Source of the DNA: Fallopia convolvulus
Taxonomy: Eukaryota; Streptophyta; Magnoliopsida; Caryophyllales; Polygonaceae
DNA: 64,000 bases
Reading direction: 5' to 3'
NCBI GenBank assembly: GCA_964016875.1
Contig: OZ024720.1
Coordinates: 41,631,106 to 41,695,105, forward strand
A program made the translations under genes and the position numbers. The notes below the pieces were generated by a model. It saw nothing but the letters and a program-made list of their open reading frames with translations, made no database searches and was not told the origin of the DNA. The first letter of the stretch is position 1. Each line of letters opens with the position of its first letter. This document shows positions 49,166 through 63,900 of the stretch, piece after piece.

Positions 49166-52100
49166 AAATGAAGACGTATCGAATAAAAGCTTAAATTCGA
49201 ACCTAGAAGTCGAACGCCACATTTAGGAGTGCCTTTTACATGGACATTTTCATCGAACACTTGGCGTGCAATGTTATATCACAAATCACTTTAAAGACTA
49301 ACGGAGAAAAAACATGTGAACTTTGAAAATATCTAGGCATACGAATCAAGAATGAGTATAGTATCAAGCAAATAAGCCCATTTTGGACTACAAAATCAAG
49401 AACAACCGAATAAAAGCATAAATTCGAACCTAAAAACTAAATGCCGATTTTAAGAGTGACATTTACATGGACATTTAAGCAAACTCTTTGCGTGTAATGT
49501 TAGATCACAAGTCATTTTAAAAGCAAAAGGAGAAAAAACAAGTGATCTTAAAGACATCTAGGCATAAGCACAAAGATTGAGGATAGTATCAAGCCAATAA
49601 GCAAATTCTGCACTACAAAATCAAGACGTTTCGATTAAAAGCATAAACTCGAACCTAGAAACCGAATGCAACATTTAGGAGTGACATTTACATGGATATT
49701 TCATCGAACACTTGGCGTGCAATGTTAGATCACAAGTCATTCTAAAGGCAAGAGGAGAAAAAACAAGTGAACTTGAAAGACATTTAGGCATAAGAATCAA
49801 GAATGAAGATAGCATCAAGCAAAAAAGAACATTCTTCAGTATAAAATCAAATACAATCAAAAAAAAATATAAATTCGAACATAGAAACTAAATGCGCATT
49901 TAGGAGTGACATATACATAGACATCTCATCGAACACTTGACGTGCAATGTTAGTTCACAAGTCAATTTAAAGGCAAAAGGAGAAAAACCAAGTGATCTTT
50001 AAAGACATCTAGGCATAAGCACAAAGAATGAGGATAGTATGAAGCCAATATGCTCATTCTACACCACAAAATCAAGACGTATCGAAAAAAAGCTTAAATT
50101 CAAACCTAGATGTCGAACTCCACATTTAGGAGTGCCATTTACATGGACATTTCATCGGTCACTTGGCGTGCTATGTTAGATCACAAATCATTTTAAGGAT
50201 GAAAGAAGAAAAAACAAGTGAACTTGGAAGACATCTAGGCATTCCGCACAAAGAATGAGCATAGTATCAAGCCGATAACCACATTCTGCACTACAAAATC
50301 AAGACGTCGAATAAAAGCATAAATTCGATCCTAGAAACCGAATGCCACATTTAGGAGTGACATTTACATGGACATTTCATCGGACACTTGGCGTGCAATG
50401 TTAGATCACAAGTCATTTTAAAGGCAAAAGGAGAAAAACAAGTGATCTTTAAAGACATCTAGGCATAAACACAAAGAATGAGGATACTATCAAGCCAATA
50501 TGCTCATTCTGCACTACAAAATGAAGACGTATCGAATAAAAGCTTAAATTCAAACCTAGAAGTCGAACGCCACATTTAGGAGTGCCATTTACATGGACAT
50601 TTTCATCGAACACTTGTTGTGCAATGTTATATCACAAATCATTTAATGACTGACGAAGAAAAAACATGTGAAGTTTGAAAACATCTAGGCATACGAATCA
50701 AGAATGAGTATACTATCAAGCAAATAAGCCCATTCTGGAATACAAAATCAAGAACAACCGAATAAAAGCATAAATTCGAACCTAAAAACTAAATGCCGAA
50801 TTTAAGAGTGACATTTACATTGAAATTTCATCGGACACTTGGCGTGCAATGTTAGATCACAAGTCATTTTAAAGGCAGAAGGAGAAAAAACAAGTCATCA
50901 TTAAAGACATCTAGGCATTAGCACGTGGAATAAGGATAGTATCAAGCCAATAAGCACTTTCTGCACTACAAAATCAAGAAGTTTTGAATAAAAGCATAAA
51001 TTAGAATCTAGATACCGAATGCCACATTTAGGAGAGATATTTACATGGACATTTCATCGAACACTAGGCGAACAATGTTAGATCACAAGTCATTTTAAAG
51101 GAAAATCGATAAGACACAAGTGATCTTTAAAGACATCTAGGCTTAAGCACAAAGAATGAGGATAGTATCAAGCCAATATGCTCATTCTGCACTACAAAAT
51201 CAAGACGTATCGAATAAAAGCTTAAATTCGAACCTAGAAGTCAAACGCCACATTTAGGAGTGCCATTTACATGGACATTTCATCGGACACTTGGCGTGCT
51301 ATGTTAGATCACAAATCATTTTAAAGACGAAAGGAGAAAAAACAAGTGAACTTGGAAGACATCTAGGCATACGAATCAAGAATGAGGATAGTATCAAGCA
51401 AATAAGCACATTCTGCACTACAAAATCAAGAACAACCGAATAATGCATAAATTAGAACCTAAAAACTAAATGCCTCATTTAGGAGTGACATTTACATGGA
51501 CATCTCATCGAACACTTGGTGTGCAATTTTAGATCACAAGTCATTTTAAAGGCAAAAGGAGAGAAAACAAGTGAACTTTTAAGACATCTAGACATAAGAA
51601 TCAAGAATGAGGAAAATATAAAGTAAATAAGCACATTCTGCAATACAAAATCAAGAATAATCGAATAAAAGCATAAATTCAAACGTAGAAACTAAATGCT
51701 GCATTTAGGAGTGACATTTACATGGACATCTCATCAAACACTTGGCGTGCAATGTTAGATCACAAGTCATTTTAAAGGCAAATGGAGAAAAAACAAGTGA
51801 TCACTAATGACATCTAGGCAAAATCAAGACGTATCGAATAAAAGCATAAATTCGAACCTAGAAACCGAATGCCACAATTAGGAGTGACACTTACATGGAC
51901 ATTTCATCGGAGAATTGGCGTGCAATATTAGATCACAAGTCATTTTAAAGGCAAAAGGAGAAATACCAAGTCATCATTAAAGACTTCTTGGCTTGAGAAC
52001 AAGGAACGAGGATAGTTTCAAGGCAATAAGCACATTCTGCACTACAAAATCAAGATGTTTTGAATAAAAGCATAAATTCGAACCTAGAAACCGAATGCCA

Positions 52101-55100
52101 CATTTACGAGTGACAATTACATGGACATTTCATTGAACATTTTGCGTGCAATGTTAGATCACAAGTCAATTTTAAGGGAAAAGGAGAAAAAACAAGTGAA
52201 CTTTAAAGACATCTAGGCATAAGAATCAAGAATGAGGATAGTATCAAGCAAATAAGCACATTCTGCACTACAAGATCAAGTACATTCGAATAAGAGCATA
52301 AATTCAAACTTAGAAACTAAATGCTGCATTTAGGAGTGACATTTACATGGACATCTCATCGAACATTTGGCGTGCAATGTTAGATCACAAGTCAGTTTAA
52401 AGGCAAAAGGAGAAAAAACAAGTGATCTTTAAAGACATCTAGGCATAAGCACAAAGATTGAGGATAGTATCAACCAAATAAGCACATTCTACACTACATA
52501 ATTAAGATGTATCGAATAAAAGCATAAATTCGAACCTAGAAACCGAATGTCACATTTAGGAGTGAAATTTACATGGACATTTCATTGGACACTTGGCGTG
52601 CAATGTTAGATCACAAGTCATTTTAAAGGCAAAAGGAGAAAAAACAAGTCATCATTAAAGACATCTAGGCATTAGCACAAGGAATGAGGATAGTATCAAG
52701 CCAATAATCACTTCTACACTACAAAATCATCACGTAACGAATAAAAGCATAAATTCGAACCTAGAAACCGAATGCCACATTTACGAGTGACATTTACATG
52801 GACATTTCATCGGACACTTGGCGTGCAATGCTAGATCACAAGTAATTTGAAAGGCAAAAGGAGAAAAAAATTGATCTTTAAAGACATCTAGGCATAAGCA
52901 TAAAGAATGAGGGTAGTATCAAGACAATAAGAACATTATGCACTACAAAAGGAGACCGAATGCCACATTTAGGAGTGACATTTACATGGATATTTCGTCA
53001 AACACTTGGCTTGCAATGTTAGATCACAAGGCATTTTAAAGGCAAAAGGAGAAAAAACAAGTGAACTTTAAAGACATCTAGGCATAGGAATCAAGAATGA
53101 GGATAATATCAAGCAAATAAGCACATTCTGCACTACAAAATCAAGAACAATCGAATAATAGCATAAATTTGAACTTAGAAACTAAATGCTGCATTTAGGA
53201 GTGACATTTACATGGACATCTCATCGAACACTTGGCGTGCAATGTTAGATCACAAGTCAGTTTAAAGGCAAAAGGAGAATAAACAAGTGATCTTTAAAGA
53301 CATCTAGACATAAGCACAAAGAATGAGGATAGTATCAACCAAATAAGCACATTCTACACTACATAATTATGATGTATTGAATAAAAGCGTAAATTCGAAC
53401 CTAGAAACCGAATGCCACATTTACGAGTGAAATTTACATGGACATTTCATTGGACACTTGGCGTGCAATGTTAGATCACAAGTCAATTTTAAGGGAAATG
53501 GAGAAAAAACAAGTGAACTTTAAAGACATCTAGGCATAAGAATCAAGAATGAGGATAGTATCAAGCAAATAAGCACATTCTGCACTACAAGATCAAGAAC
53601 ATTCGAATAAGAGCATAAATTCGAACTTAGAAACTAAATGCTGCATTTAGGAGTGACATTTACATGGACATCTCATCGAACACTTGGCGTGCAATGTTAG
53701 ATCACAAGTCAGTTTAAAGGCAAAAGGAGAATAAACAAGTGATCTTTAAAGACATCTAGGCATAAGCACAAAGAATGAGGATAGTATCAACCAAATAAGC
53801 ACATTCTACACTAAATAATTAAGATGTATCGAATAAAAGCGTAAATTCGAACCTACAAACCGAATGTCACATTTAGGAGTGAAATTTACATGGACATTTC
53901 ATTGGACACTTGGCGTGCAATGTTAGATCACAAGTCATTTTATAGGCAAAAGGAGAAAAAACAAGTCATCATTAAAGACATCTAGGCATTAGCACAAGGA
54001 ATGAGGACAATATCAAGCCAATAATCACTTCTACACTACAAAATCATCACGTAACGAATAAAAGAATAAATTCAAACCTAGAAACCGAATGCCACATTTA
54101 CGAGTGACATTTACATGGACATTTCATCGGACACATGGCGTGCAATGTTAGATCAAAAGTAATTTGAAAGGCAAAAGGAGAAAAAAATTGATCTTTAAAG
54201 ACATCTAGGCATAAGCATAAAGAATGAGGATAGTATCAAGCCAATAAGAACATTATGCACTACAAAATCAAGACGTATCGAATAAAAGCATAAATTCGAA
54301 CCTAGAAACCGAATGCCACATTTAGGAGTGACATTTACATGGAGATTTCGTCAAACACTTGGCTTGCAATGTTAGATCACAAGTCATTTTAAAGGCAAAA
54401 GGAGAAAAAACAAGTGAACTTTAAGGACATCTAGGCATAGGAATCAAGGATGAGGACAGTATCAAGCAAATAAGCACATTCTGCACTACAAAATCAAGAA
54501 CAATCGAATAATAGCATAAATTTGAACTTAGAAACTAAATGCTGCATTTAGGAGTGACATTTACATGGACATCGTATCGAACACTTTGCGTTGAATGTTA
54601 GATCATAAGTCATTTTAAAGGGAAAAGGAGAAAAAACAAGTGATCTTTAAAGACATCTAGGTATAAGCATAAAGAATGAGGATAGTATCAAGCCAATAAG
54701 CACATTATTCACTACAAAATCAAGACGTATCGAATAAAACCATAAATTTGAACCTAGAAACCGAATGCCACATTTGGAGTAACATTTACATGGAAATTTC
54801 ATCGAACACTTGGCGTGCAATGTTAGATCACAAGTCATTTTAAAGGCAAAATAAGAAAAAACAAGTGATCATTAATGACATCTAGGCATAAGGACAAAGA
54901 ATGAGGATATTATCACGCCAATAAGCACATTCTGCACTACAAAATCAAGACGTATCGAATAAAAGCATAAATTCGAACCTAGAAACCGAATGCCACAATT
55001 AGGAGTGACACTTACATGGACATTTCATCGGAGAATTGGCGTGCAATGTTAGATCACAAGTCATTTTAAAGGCAAAAGGAGAAATACCAAGTCATCATTA

Positions 55101-55891
55101 AAGACTTCTAGGCTTAAGAACAAGGAACGAGGATAGTATCAAGGCAATAAGCACATTTTGCAATACAAAATCTAGACGTTTTGAATAAAAGCATAAATTC
55201 GAACCTAGAAACCGAATGCCACATTTACGAGTGACATTTACATGGACATTTTATTGAACACTTTGCGTGCAATGTTAGATCACAAGTCAATTTTAAGGGA
55301 AATGGAGAAAAAACAAGTGAACTTTAAAGACATCTAGGCATAAGAATCAAGAATGAGGATAGTATCAATCAAATAAGCACATTCTGCACTACAAGATCAA
55401 GAACATTCGAATAAGAGCATAAATTCGAACTTAGAAACTAAATGCTGCATTTAGGAGTGACATTTACATGGACATCTCATCGAACACTTGGCGTGCAATG
55501 TTAGATCACAAGTCAGTTTAAAGGCAAAAGGAGAATAAACAAGTGATCTTTAAAGACATATAAGTATAAGCACAAAGAATGAGGATAGTATCAACCAAAT
55601 AAGCACATTCTACACTACGTAATTAAGATGTTTCGAATAAAAGCATAAATTCGAACCTAGAAACCGAATGTCACATTTAGGAGTGAAATTTACATGGACA
55701 TTTCATTGGATACTTGGCGTGCAATGTTAGATCACAAATCATTTTAAAGGCAAAAGGAGAAAAACAAGTCATCATTAAAGACATCAAGGCATTAGCACAA
55801 GGAATGAGGATAGTATCAAGCCAATAATCACTTCTAAACTACAAAATCATCACGTAACGAATAAAAGCATAAATTCGAACCTAGAAACCGA

Positions 55892-58800
55892 ATGCTACAT
55901 TTACGAGTGACATTTACATGGACATTTCATCGGATACTTGGCGTGCAATGTTAGATCACAAGTAATTTGAAAGGCAAAAGGAGAAAAAAAATTGATCTTT
56001 AAAGACATCTAGGCATAAGCATAAAGAATGAGGATAATATCAAGCCAATAAGAACATTATGCACTACAAAATCAAGACGTATCGAATAAAAGCATAAATT
56101 CGAACCTAGAAACCGAATGCCACATTTAGGAGTGACATTTACATGGACATTTCGTCAAACACTTGGCTTGCAATGTTAGATCACAAGTTATTTTAAAGGC
56201 AAAAGGAGAAAAAACAAATGAACTTTAAGGACATCTAGGCATAGGATCAAGAATGAGGATAGTATCAAGCAAATAAGCACATTCTGCACTACAAAATCAA
56301 GAACAATCGAATAATAGCATAAATTTGTACTTAGAAACTAAATGCTGCATTTAGGAGTGACATTTACATGGACATCGCATCGAACACTTGGCGTTGGATG
56401 TTAGATCATAAGTCATTTTAAAGGCAAAAGAAGAAAAAACAAGTGATCTTCAAAGACATCTAGGTATAAGCATAAAGAATGAGGATAGTATCAAGCCAAT
56501 AAGCATATTATGCACTACAAAATCAAGACGTATCGAATAAAACCATAAATTTGAACCTAGAAACCGAATGCCAAATTTTGGAGTAACATTTACATGGAAA
56601 TTTCATCGGACACTTAGTTGGCAATGTTAGATCACAAGTCATTTTAAAGGCAAAAGAAGAAAAAACAAGTCATCATTAAAGACATCTAGGCATTAGCACG
56701 TGGAATGAGGATAGTATCAAGCCAATAAGCACATTCTGCACTACAAAATCAAGAAGTTTCGAATAAAAGCATAAATTCGAACCTAGAAACCGAATGCCAC
56801 ATTTACGAGTGACATTTACATGGACATTCATCGAACACTTGGCGTGCAATGTTAGATCTCAAGTCATTTTAAAGGCAAAAGGAGAAAAAACAAGTGAACT
56901 TGAAAGACATCTAGGCATAAGAATCAAGAATGAGGATAGTATCAAGCAAATAAGCACATTCTGCACTACAAAATCAAGAACAATCGAATAATAGCATAAA
57001 TTCGTACTTAGAAACTAAATGTTGCATTTAGGAGTGACATTTACATGGACATCTCATCGAACATTTGGCGTGCAATGTTAGATCACATGTCATTTGAAGG
57101 CAAAAGGAGGAAAAACAAGTGATCCTTAAAGACATCTAGGCATAAGCACAAAGAATGAGGATAGTATCAACCCAATAAGCACATTCTGCACTACAAAATG
57201 AAGACGTATCGAATAAAAGCATAAATTCGAACCTAGAAACAAATTCCACATTTAGAAGTGACATTTACATGGACATTTCATCGGACACTTGGCATGCAAT
57301 GTTGGATCACAAGTCAATTTTAAGGGAAAACGAGAAAAAACAAGTGAACTTTAAAGACATCTAGGCATAAGAATCAATTATGAGGATAGTATCAAGCAAA
57401 TAAGCACATTCTGCACTACAAAATCAAGAACTATCGAATAATAGCATACATTCGAACTTAGAAACTAAATGCTGCATTTAGGAGTGACATTACATGGACA
57501 TCGCATCGAACACTTGGCGTGCAATGTTAGATCATAAGTCATTTTAAAGGTAATAGGAGAAAAAACAAGTGATCTTTAAAGACATCTAGGCATAAGCATA
57601 AACAATGAGGATAGTATCAAGCCAATAAACACATTATGCACTACAAAATCAAGACGTATCGAATAAAAGCATAAATTCGAACCTAGAAACCGAATGCCAC
57701 AATTAGGAGTGACACTTACATGGACATTTCGTCGGATACTTGGCGTTCAATGTTAGATCACAAGACATTTTAAAGGCAAAAGGAGAAAAAAGAAGTCATC
57801 ATTAAAGACATCTAGGCTTAAGCACAAGGAATTAGGATAGTATCAAGCCAATAAGCACATTCTACACTACAAAATCAAGATGTTTCGAATAAAAGCATAA
57901 ATTCGAACCTAGATATTGAATGCCACATTTTGCGAGTGACATTTATATGGACATTTCGTCGAACAGTTGGCGTTCAACGTTAGATCACAAGTCATTTTTA
58001 AGGCAAAAGGAGAAAAAAGAATTGAACTTTAAATATATCTAGGCATAAGCACAATGAATGAGGATAGTATCAAGCCAATAACCACATTTTGCACTACAAA
58101 ATCAAGACGTATCGAATAAAAGAATAAATTCGAACCTAGAAACCGAATGCCACATTTACGAGAGACATTTACATGGACATTTCATTGAACACTTTGCGTG
58201 CAATTTTAGATCAAAAGTCAATTTTAAGGGAAAAGGAGAAAAAACAAGTGAACTTTAAAGACTTCTAGGCATAAGAATCAAGAATGAGGATAGTATCAAG
58301 CAAATAAGCATATTCTGCACTAAAAAATCAAGAACAATCGAATAATAGCATAAATTCGAACTTAGAAACTAAATGGTGCATTTAGGAGTGACATTTACAT
58401 GGACATCGCATCGAACACTTGGCGTTGGATGTTAGATCATAAGTCATTTTAAAGGCAAAAGGAGAAAAAACAAGTGATCTTTAAAGACATCTAGGTATAA
58501 GCATAAAGAATGAGGATAGTATCAAGCCAATAAGCACATTATGCACTAGAAAATCAAGACGTATCGAATAAAACCATAAATTTGAACCTAGAAACCGAAT
58601 GCCAGATTTTGGAGTAACATTTACATGGAAATTTCATCGGACACTTGGTGTGCAATGTTAGATCACAAGTCATTTTAAAGGCAAAAGGAGAAAAAACAAG
58701 TCATCATTAAAGACATCTAGGCATTAACACGTGGAATGAGGATAGTATCAAGCCAATAAGCACATTCTGCACTACAAAATCAAGATGTTTCGAATAAAAG

Positions 58801-60966
58801 CATAAATTCGAACCTAGAAACCGAATGCCACATTTACGAGTGACATTTACATGGACATTCATCGAACACTTGGCGTGCAATGTTAGATCTCAAGTCATTT
58901 TAAAGGCAAAAGGAGAAAAAACAAGTGAACTTGAAAGACATCTAGGCATAAGAATCAAGAATGAGGATAGTATCAAGCAAATAAGCACATTCTGCACTAC
59001 AAAATTAAGAACAATCGAATAAAAGCATAAATTCGAACCTAGAAACCGAATGCTACATTTACGAGTGACATTTACATGGACATTTCATCGGACACTTGGC
59101 GTGCAATGTTAGATCACAAGTAATTTGAAAGGCAAAAGGAGAAAAAAATTGATCTTTAAAGACATCTAGGCATAAGCATAAAGAATGAGGATAATATCAA
59201 GCCAATAAGAACATTATGCACTACAAAATCAAGACGTATCGAATAAAAGCATAAATTCGAACCTAGAAACCGAATGCCACATTTAGGAGTGACATTTACA
59301 TGGACATTTCGTCAAACACTTGGCTTGCAATGTTAGATCACAAGTTATTTTAAAGGCAAAAGGTGAAAAAACAAATGAACTTTAAGGACATCTAGGCATA
59401 GGATCAAGAATGAGGATAGTATCAAGCAAATAAGCACATTCTGCACTACAAAATCAAGAACAATCGAATAATAGCATAAATTTGTACTTAGAAACTAAAT
59501 GTTGCATTTAGGAGTGACATTTACATGGACATCGCATCGAACACTTGGCGTTGGATGTTAGATCATAAGTCATTTTAAAGGCAAAAGGAGAAAAAACAAG
59601 TGATCTTTAAAGACATCTAGGTATAAGCATAAAGAATGAGGATAGTATCAAGCCAATAAGCACATTATACACTACAAAATCAAGACGTATCGAATAAAAC
59701 CATAAATTTGAACCTAGAAACCGAATGCCAGATTTTGGGGTAACATTTACATGGAAATTTCATCGGACACTTGGTGTGCAATGTTAGATCACAAGTCATT
59801 TTAAAGGCAAAAGGAGAAAAAACAAGTCATCATTAAAGACATCTAGGCATTAACACGTGGAATGAGGATAGTATCAAGCCAATAAGCACATTCTGCACTA
59901 CAAAATCAAGAAGTTTCGAATAAAAGCATAAATTCGAACCTAGAAACCGAATGCCACATTTACGAGTGACATTTACATGGACATTCATCGAACACTTGGC
60001 GTGCAATGTTAGATCTCAAGTCATTTTAAAGGCAAAAGGAGAAAAAACAAGTGAACTTGAAAGACATCTAGGCATAAGAATCAAGAATGAGAATAGTATC
60101 AAGCAAATAAGCACATTCTGCACTACAAAATCAAGAACAATCGAATAAAAGCATAAATTCGAGCCTAGAAACCGAATGCTACATTTACGAGTGACATACA
60201 TGGACATTTCATCGGACACTTGGCGTGCAATGTTAGATCACAAGTAATTTGAAAGGCAAAAGGAGAAAAAAATTGATCTTTAAAGACATCTAGGCATAAC
60301 CATAAAGAATGAGGATAATATCAAGCCAATAAGAACATTATGCACTACAAAATCAAGACGTATCGAATAAAAGCATAAATTCGAACCTAGAAACCGAATG
60401 CCACATTTAGGAGTGACATTTACATGGACATTTCGTCAAACACTTGGCTTGCAATGTTAGATCACAAGTTATTTTAAAGGCAAAAGGAGAAAAAACAAAT
60501 GAACTTTAAGGACATCTAGGCATAGGATCAAGAATGAGGATAGTATCAAGCAAATAAGCACATTCTGCACTACAAAATCAAGAACAATCGAATAATAGCA
60601 TAAATTTGTACTTAGAAACTAAATGCTGCATTTAGGAGTGACATTTACATGGACATCGCATCGAACACTTGGCGTTGGATGTTAGATCATAAGTCATTTT
60701 AAAGGCAAAAGGAGAAAAAACAAGTGATCTTTAAAGACATCTAGGTATAAGCATAAAGAATGAGGATAGTATCAAGCCAATAAGCACATTATGCACTACA
60801 AAATCAAGACGTATCGAATAAAACCATAAATTTGAACCTAGAAACCGAATGCCACATTTTGGAGTAACATTTACATGGAAATTTCATCGGACACTTGGTG
60901 TGCAATGTTAGATCACAAGTCATTTTAAAGGCAAAAGGAGAAAAAACAAGTCATCATTAAAGACAT
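55892..60966 (+). repeat. Region of pentameric higher-order repeat (1,126 bp = 5 monomers)
   Basis: Five monomer types occur in fixed order: M1 GGACATTCATCGAAC with TTAGATCTCAAG; M2 CTACATTTACGAG with CATCGGA; M3 TTTCGTCAAACACTTGGC; M4 CATCGCATCGAACACTTGGC with GTTGGATG; M5 ATTTTGG(A/G)GTAAC with GGAAATTTCATCGG. Consecutive copies start at M1 58825 and 59951 (exactly 1,126 bp). The second copy breaks inside M5 at about 60967 (GACATTTTGGAGGATATTATC). An earlier M2-M5-M1 run spans about 55892-57010, and diverged M2-M5 series occur near 54080-54840 and, shortened, near 52765. Confidence 0.8.
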
Positions 60967-63900
60967 TTTGGAGGATATTATCAAGCAAATAAGCACATTC
61001 TGCACTACAAAATCAAGAACAATCGAATAAAAGCATAAATTCGAACCTAGAAACTAAATGCCGCATTTAGGAGTGACATTTAAATGGACATTTCACGAAC
61101 AGTTGGCGTGCAATAATAGATCACAAGTTATTTTTAAGGGAAAAGGAGAAGAAATAAGTTATCTTCAAAGACATCTAGGCATAAGCACAAAGAATGAGGA
61201 TAATATCAACCCAATATGCATATTCTGCACTACAAAATGAAGACGTATCGCATAAAAGTATAAATTCGAACCTAGAAACCGAATGCCACATTAAGGAGTG
61301 ACTTTACATGGACATTTCATCGAACACTTGGAGTGCAATGTTATATCACAAGTAATTTTGAAGGCAAAACGTGAAAAAACAAGTGAACTTTAAAGACATC
61401 TAGGCATAAGCACAAAGAATGAGGATAGTATCAAGCAAATAAGCACATTCTGCATTACAAAATCAAGAACAATCGAATAAAAGCATAAATTCGAACCTAG
61501 AAAACGAATGTCACATTTAGGAGTGACATTTACAAGGAGATTTCATCGAACACTTGTCGTGCAATGTTAGATCACAAGTCATTTTAAAAGCAAAAGAAGA
61601 CAAAAACAAGTGATCTTCAAAGACATCTAGGCATAAACACAAAGAATGAGGATGGTATAAGGCAAATAAGTACATTCTGCACTACAAAATAAAGAGGTAC
61701 CGAATAAAAGCATTAATTCGAACCTAGAAACAGAATGCCACATTTACGAGTGACATTTACGGTGACATTTCATCAAACACTTGGCGTGCAATGTTGGATC
61801 AGTAGTCATTTCATTGGCAAATGGAGTAAAAAAGTTAACTTTAAAGATATCTAGGCTTACGAATCAAGAAACCGGATAGTATCCACAAAATAAGCACAAT
61901 TTGCGGTACAAAGTCAAGAGCAATCGAATAAAAGCATAAATTCGAACCTAGAAACTGAATGTCGCATTTAGGCGTGACTTTACGTGGACATTTCATCGAA
62001 CACTTGGCGTGCAATGTTAGATCACAAGTCATTTTAAAGGCAAAAGGAGAAAAAACAAGTTATCTTTAAAGACATTTAGGTAAAAACACAAAGAATGAGG
62101 ATAGTATCAAGCCAATAAGCACATTCTACACTAGAAAATAAAGATGTATCGAATAAAAGCATAAATTCGAACCTAGAAATTAAATGCCGCATTTAGGAGT
62201 GACTTTACATTGACAATTCATCGAACACTTTAAAGACATCTAGACATAAGAGTCAAGAATGAGGATAGTATCAAGCAAATAAGCACATTCTGAACTACAA
62301 AATGAAGATGCATCGAAAAAATGCATTAATTCAAACCTAGAAACCGAATGCCACATTTAGGAGTGACATTTAAATGGACATTTCATTGAGCACTTGGCGT
62401 GCAATTCTGGATCACAAGTTATTTTAAAGGCAAAAGGAGAAAAAACAAGTGATCTTTAAAGACATCTAGGCATAAGCACAAAGAATGAGGATAATATCAA
62501 GCTAATAAGCACATCATGCACTACAAAATCAAGACGTATCGAATAAAAGCATAAATTTGAACCTAGAAACCAAATGCCACATTTAGGAGTGACATTTACA
62601 CGGACATTTCATCGAACGCTTGGCGTGTTATGTTAGATCACAAGTCATTTTAAAGGCAAAAGGAGAAAAAAAACTAGTGAACTTTAAAGACATCTAATTA
62701 TAAGAATAGAGAACGAGGAAAGTATCAAGCATATAAGCACATTCTGCACTTCAAAATAAAGAACAATCGAATAAAAGCATAAATTCGAACCTAGAAACTA
62801 AATGCCGCATTTAGGAGTGACATTTACATGGACATTTCATCGAACATTTGGCGTGAAAAGTTAGATCATAATTCATTTTAAAGGCAAAAGGAGAAAAACA
62901 AGTGATCTTTAAAGACATCTAGGCAAAAGCACCAAAAATGAGGATAGTATCAAGCCAATAAGCATATTTTGGGCTACAAAATAAAGACGTATCGAATAAA
63001 AGCATAAATTCGATCCTAGAAACTGAATGCCACATTTAGGAGTGACATTTACATTGATATTTGATCGAACACTTGGCGTGCAATGTTAGATCATATGTCA
63101 TTTTAAAAGCAAAAGGAGAAAAAACAAGTGAACTTAAAGACATCTCGGCATAACCACAAAGAATGAGAATAGAACAAGCCAATAAGCACATTCTGTACTA
63201 CAAAATCAAGACCGATCGAGTAAAAGCATATATTCGAACCTAGAAACCGAATGCCACAATTAGGAGTAATGTTTACATGGACATTTAATCGAACACTTGG
63301 CGTGCAATGTTAGATTACAAGTCATTTGAAAGGACAAAGGAGAAAAAACAAGGGATCATTAAGGACATCTACGCATAAGCACAAAAACTGAGAGTAGTTT
63401 CAAGCCAATAAGCACATTATGCACTACAAAATAAATACGTGTCAAATAAAAGCATAAATTCGACTCTAGAAACCGAATGCCACATTTAGGATTGCTATTT
63501 ACATGGACATTTCATCAAACACTTAGCGTGCATTGTTAGATCACAAGTCATTTTAAAGATAAAAGGAGAAAAAATAAGTAAACTTTAAAAACATCTAGGA
63601 ATAAGCATAAAGAATGAGGATTATATCATTCCAATAAGCATAATTTTCACTACAAAATCAAGACCGATCGAATATGAGCATAAATTCAAACCTAGAAACC
63701 AAATGCAACAGTTAAGAGTGACTTTTACATGGGCATTTCATCAAACACTTGGCGTACAATGTTATATCACGTCATTTTAAAGACAAAAGGAGAAAAAACA
63801 AGTGAACTTTAAAGACATCTATGCATAAGCATAAAGAATGAGGATACTATCAAGCCAATAAGCACTTTCTCCACTACAAAATCAAGACGTATTGAATAAG

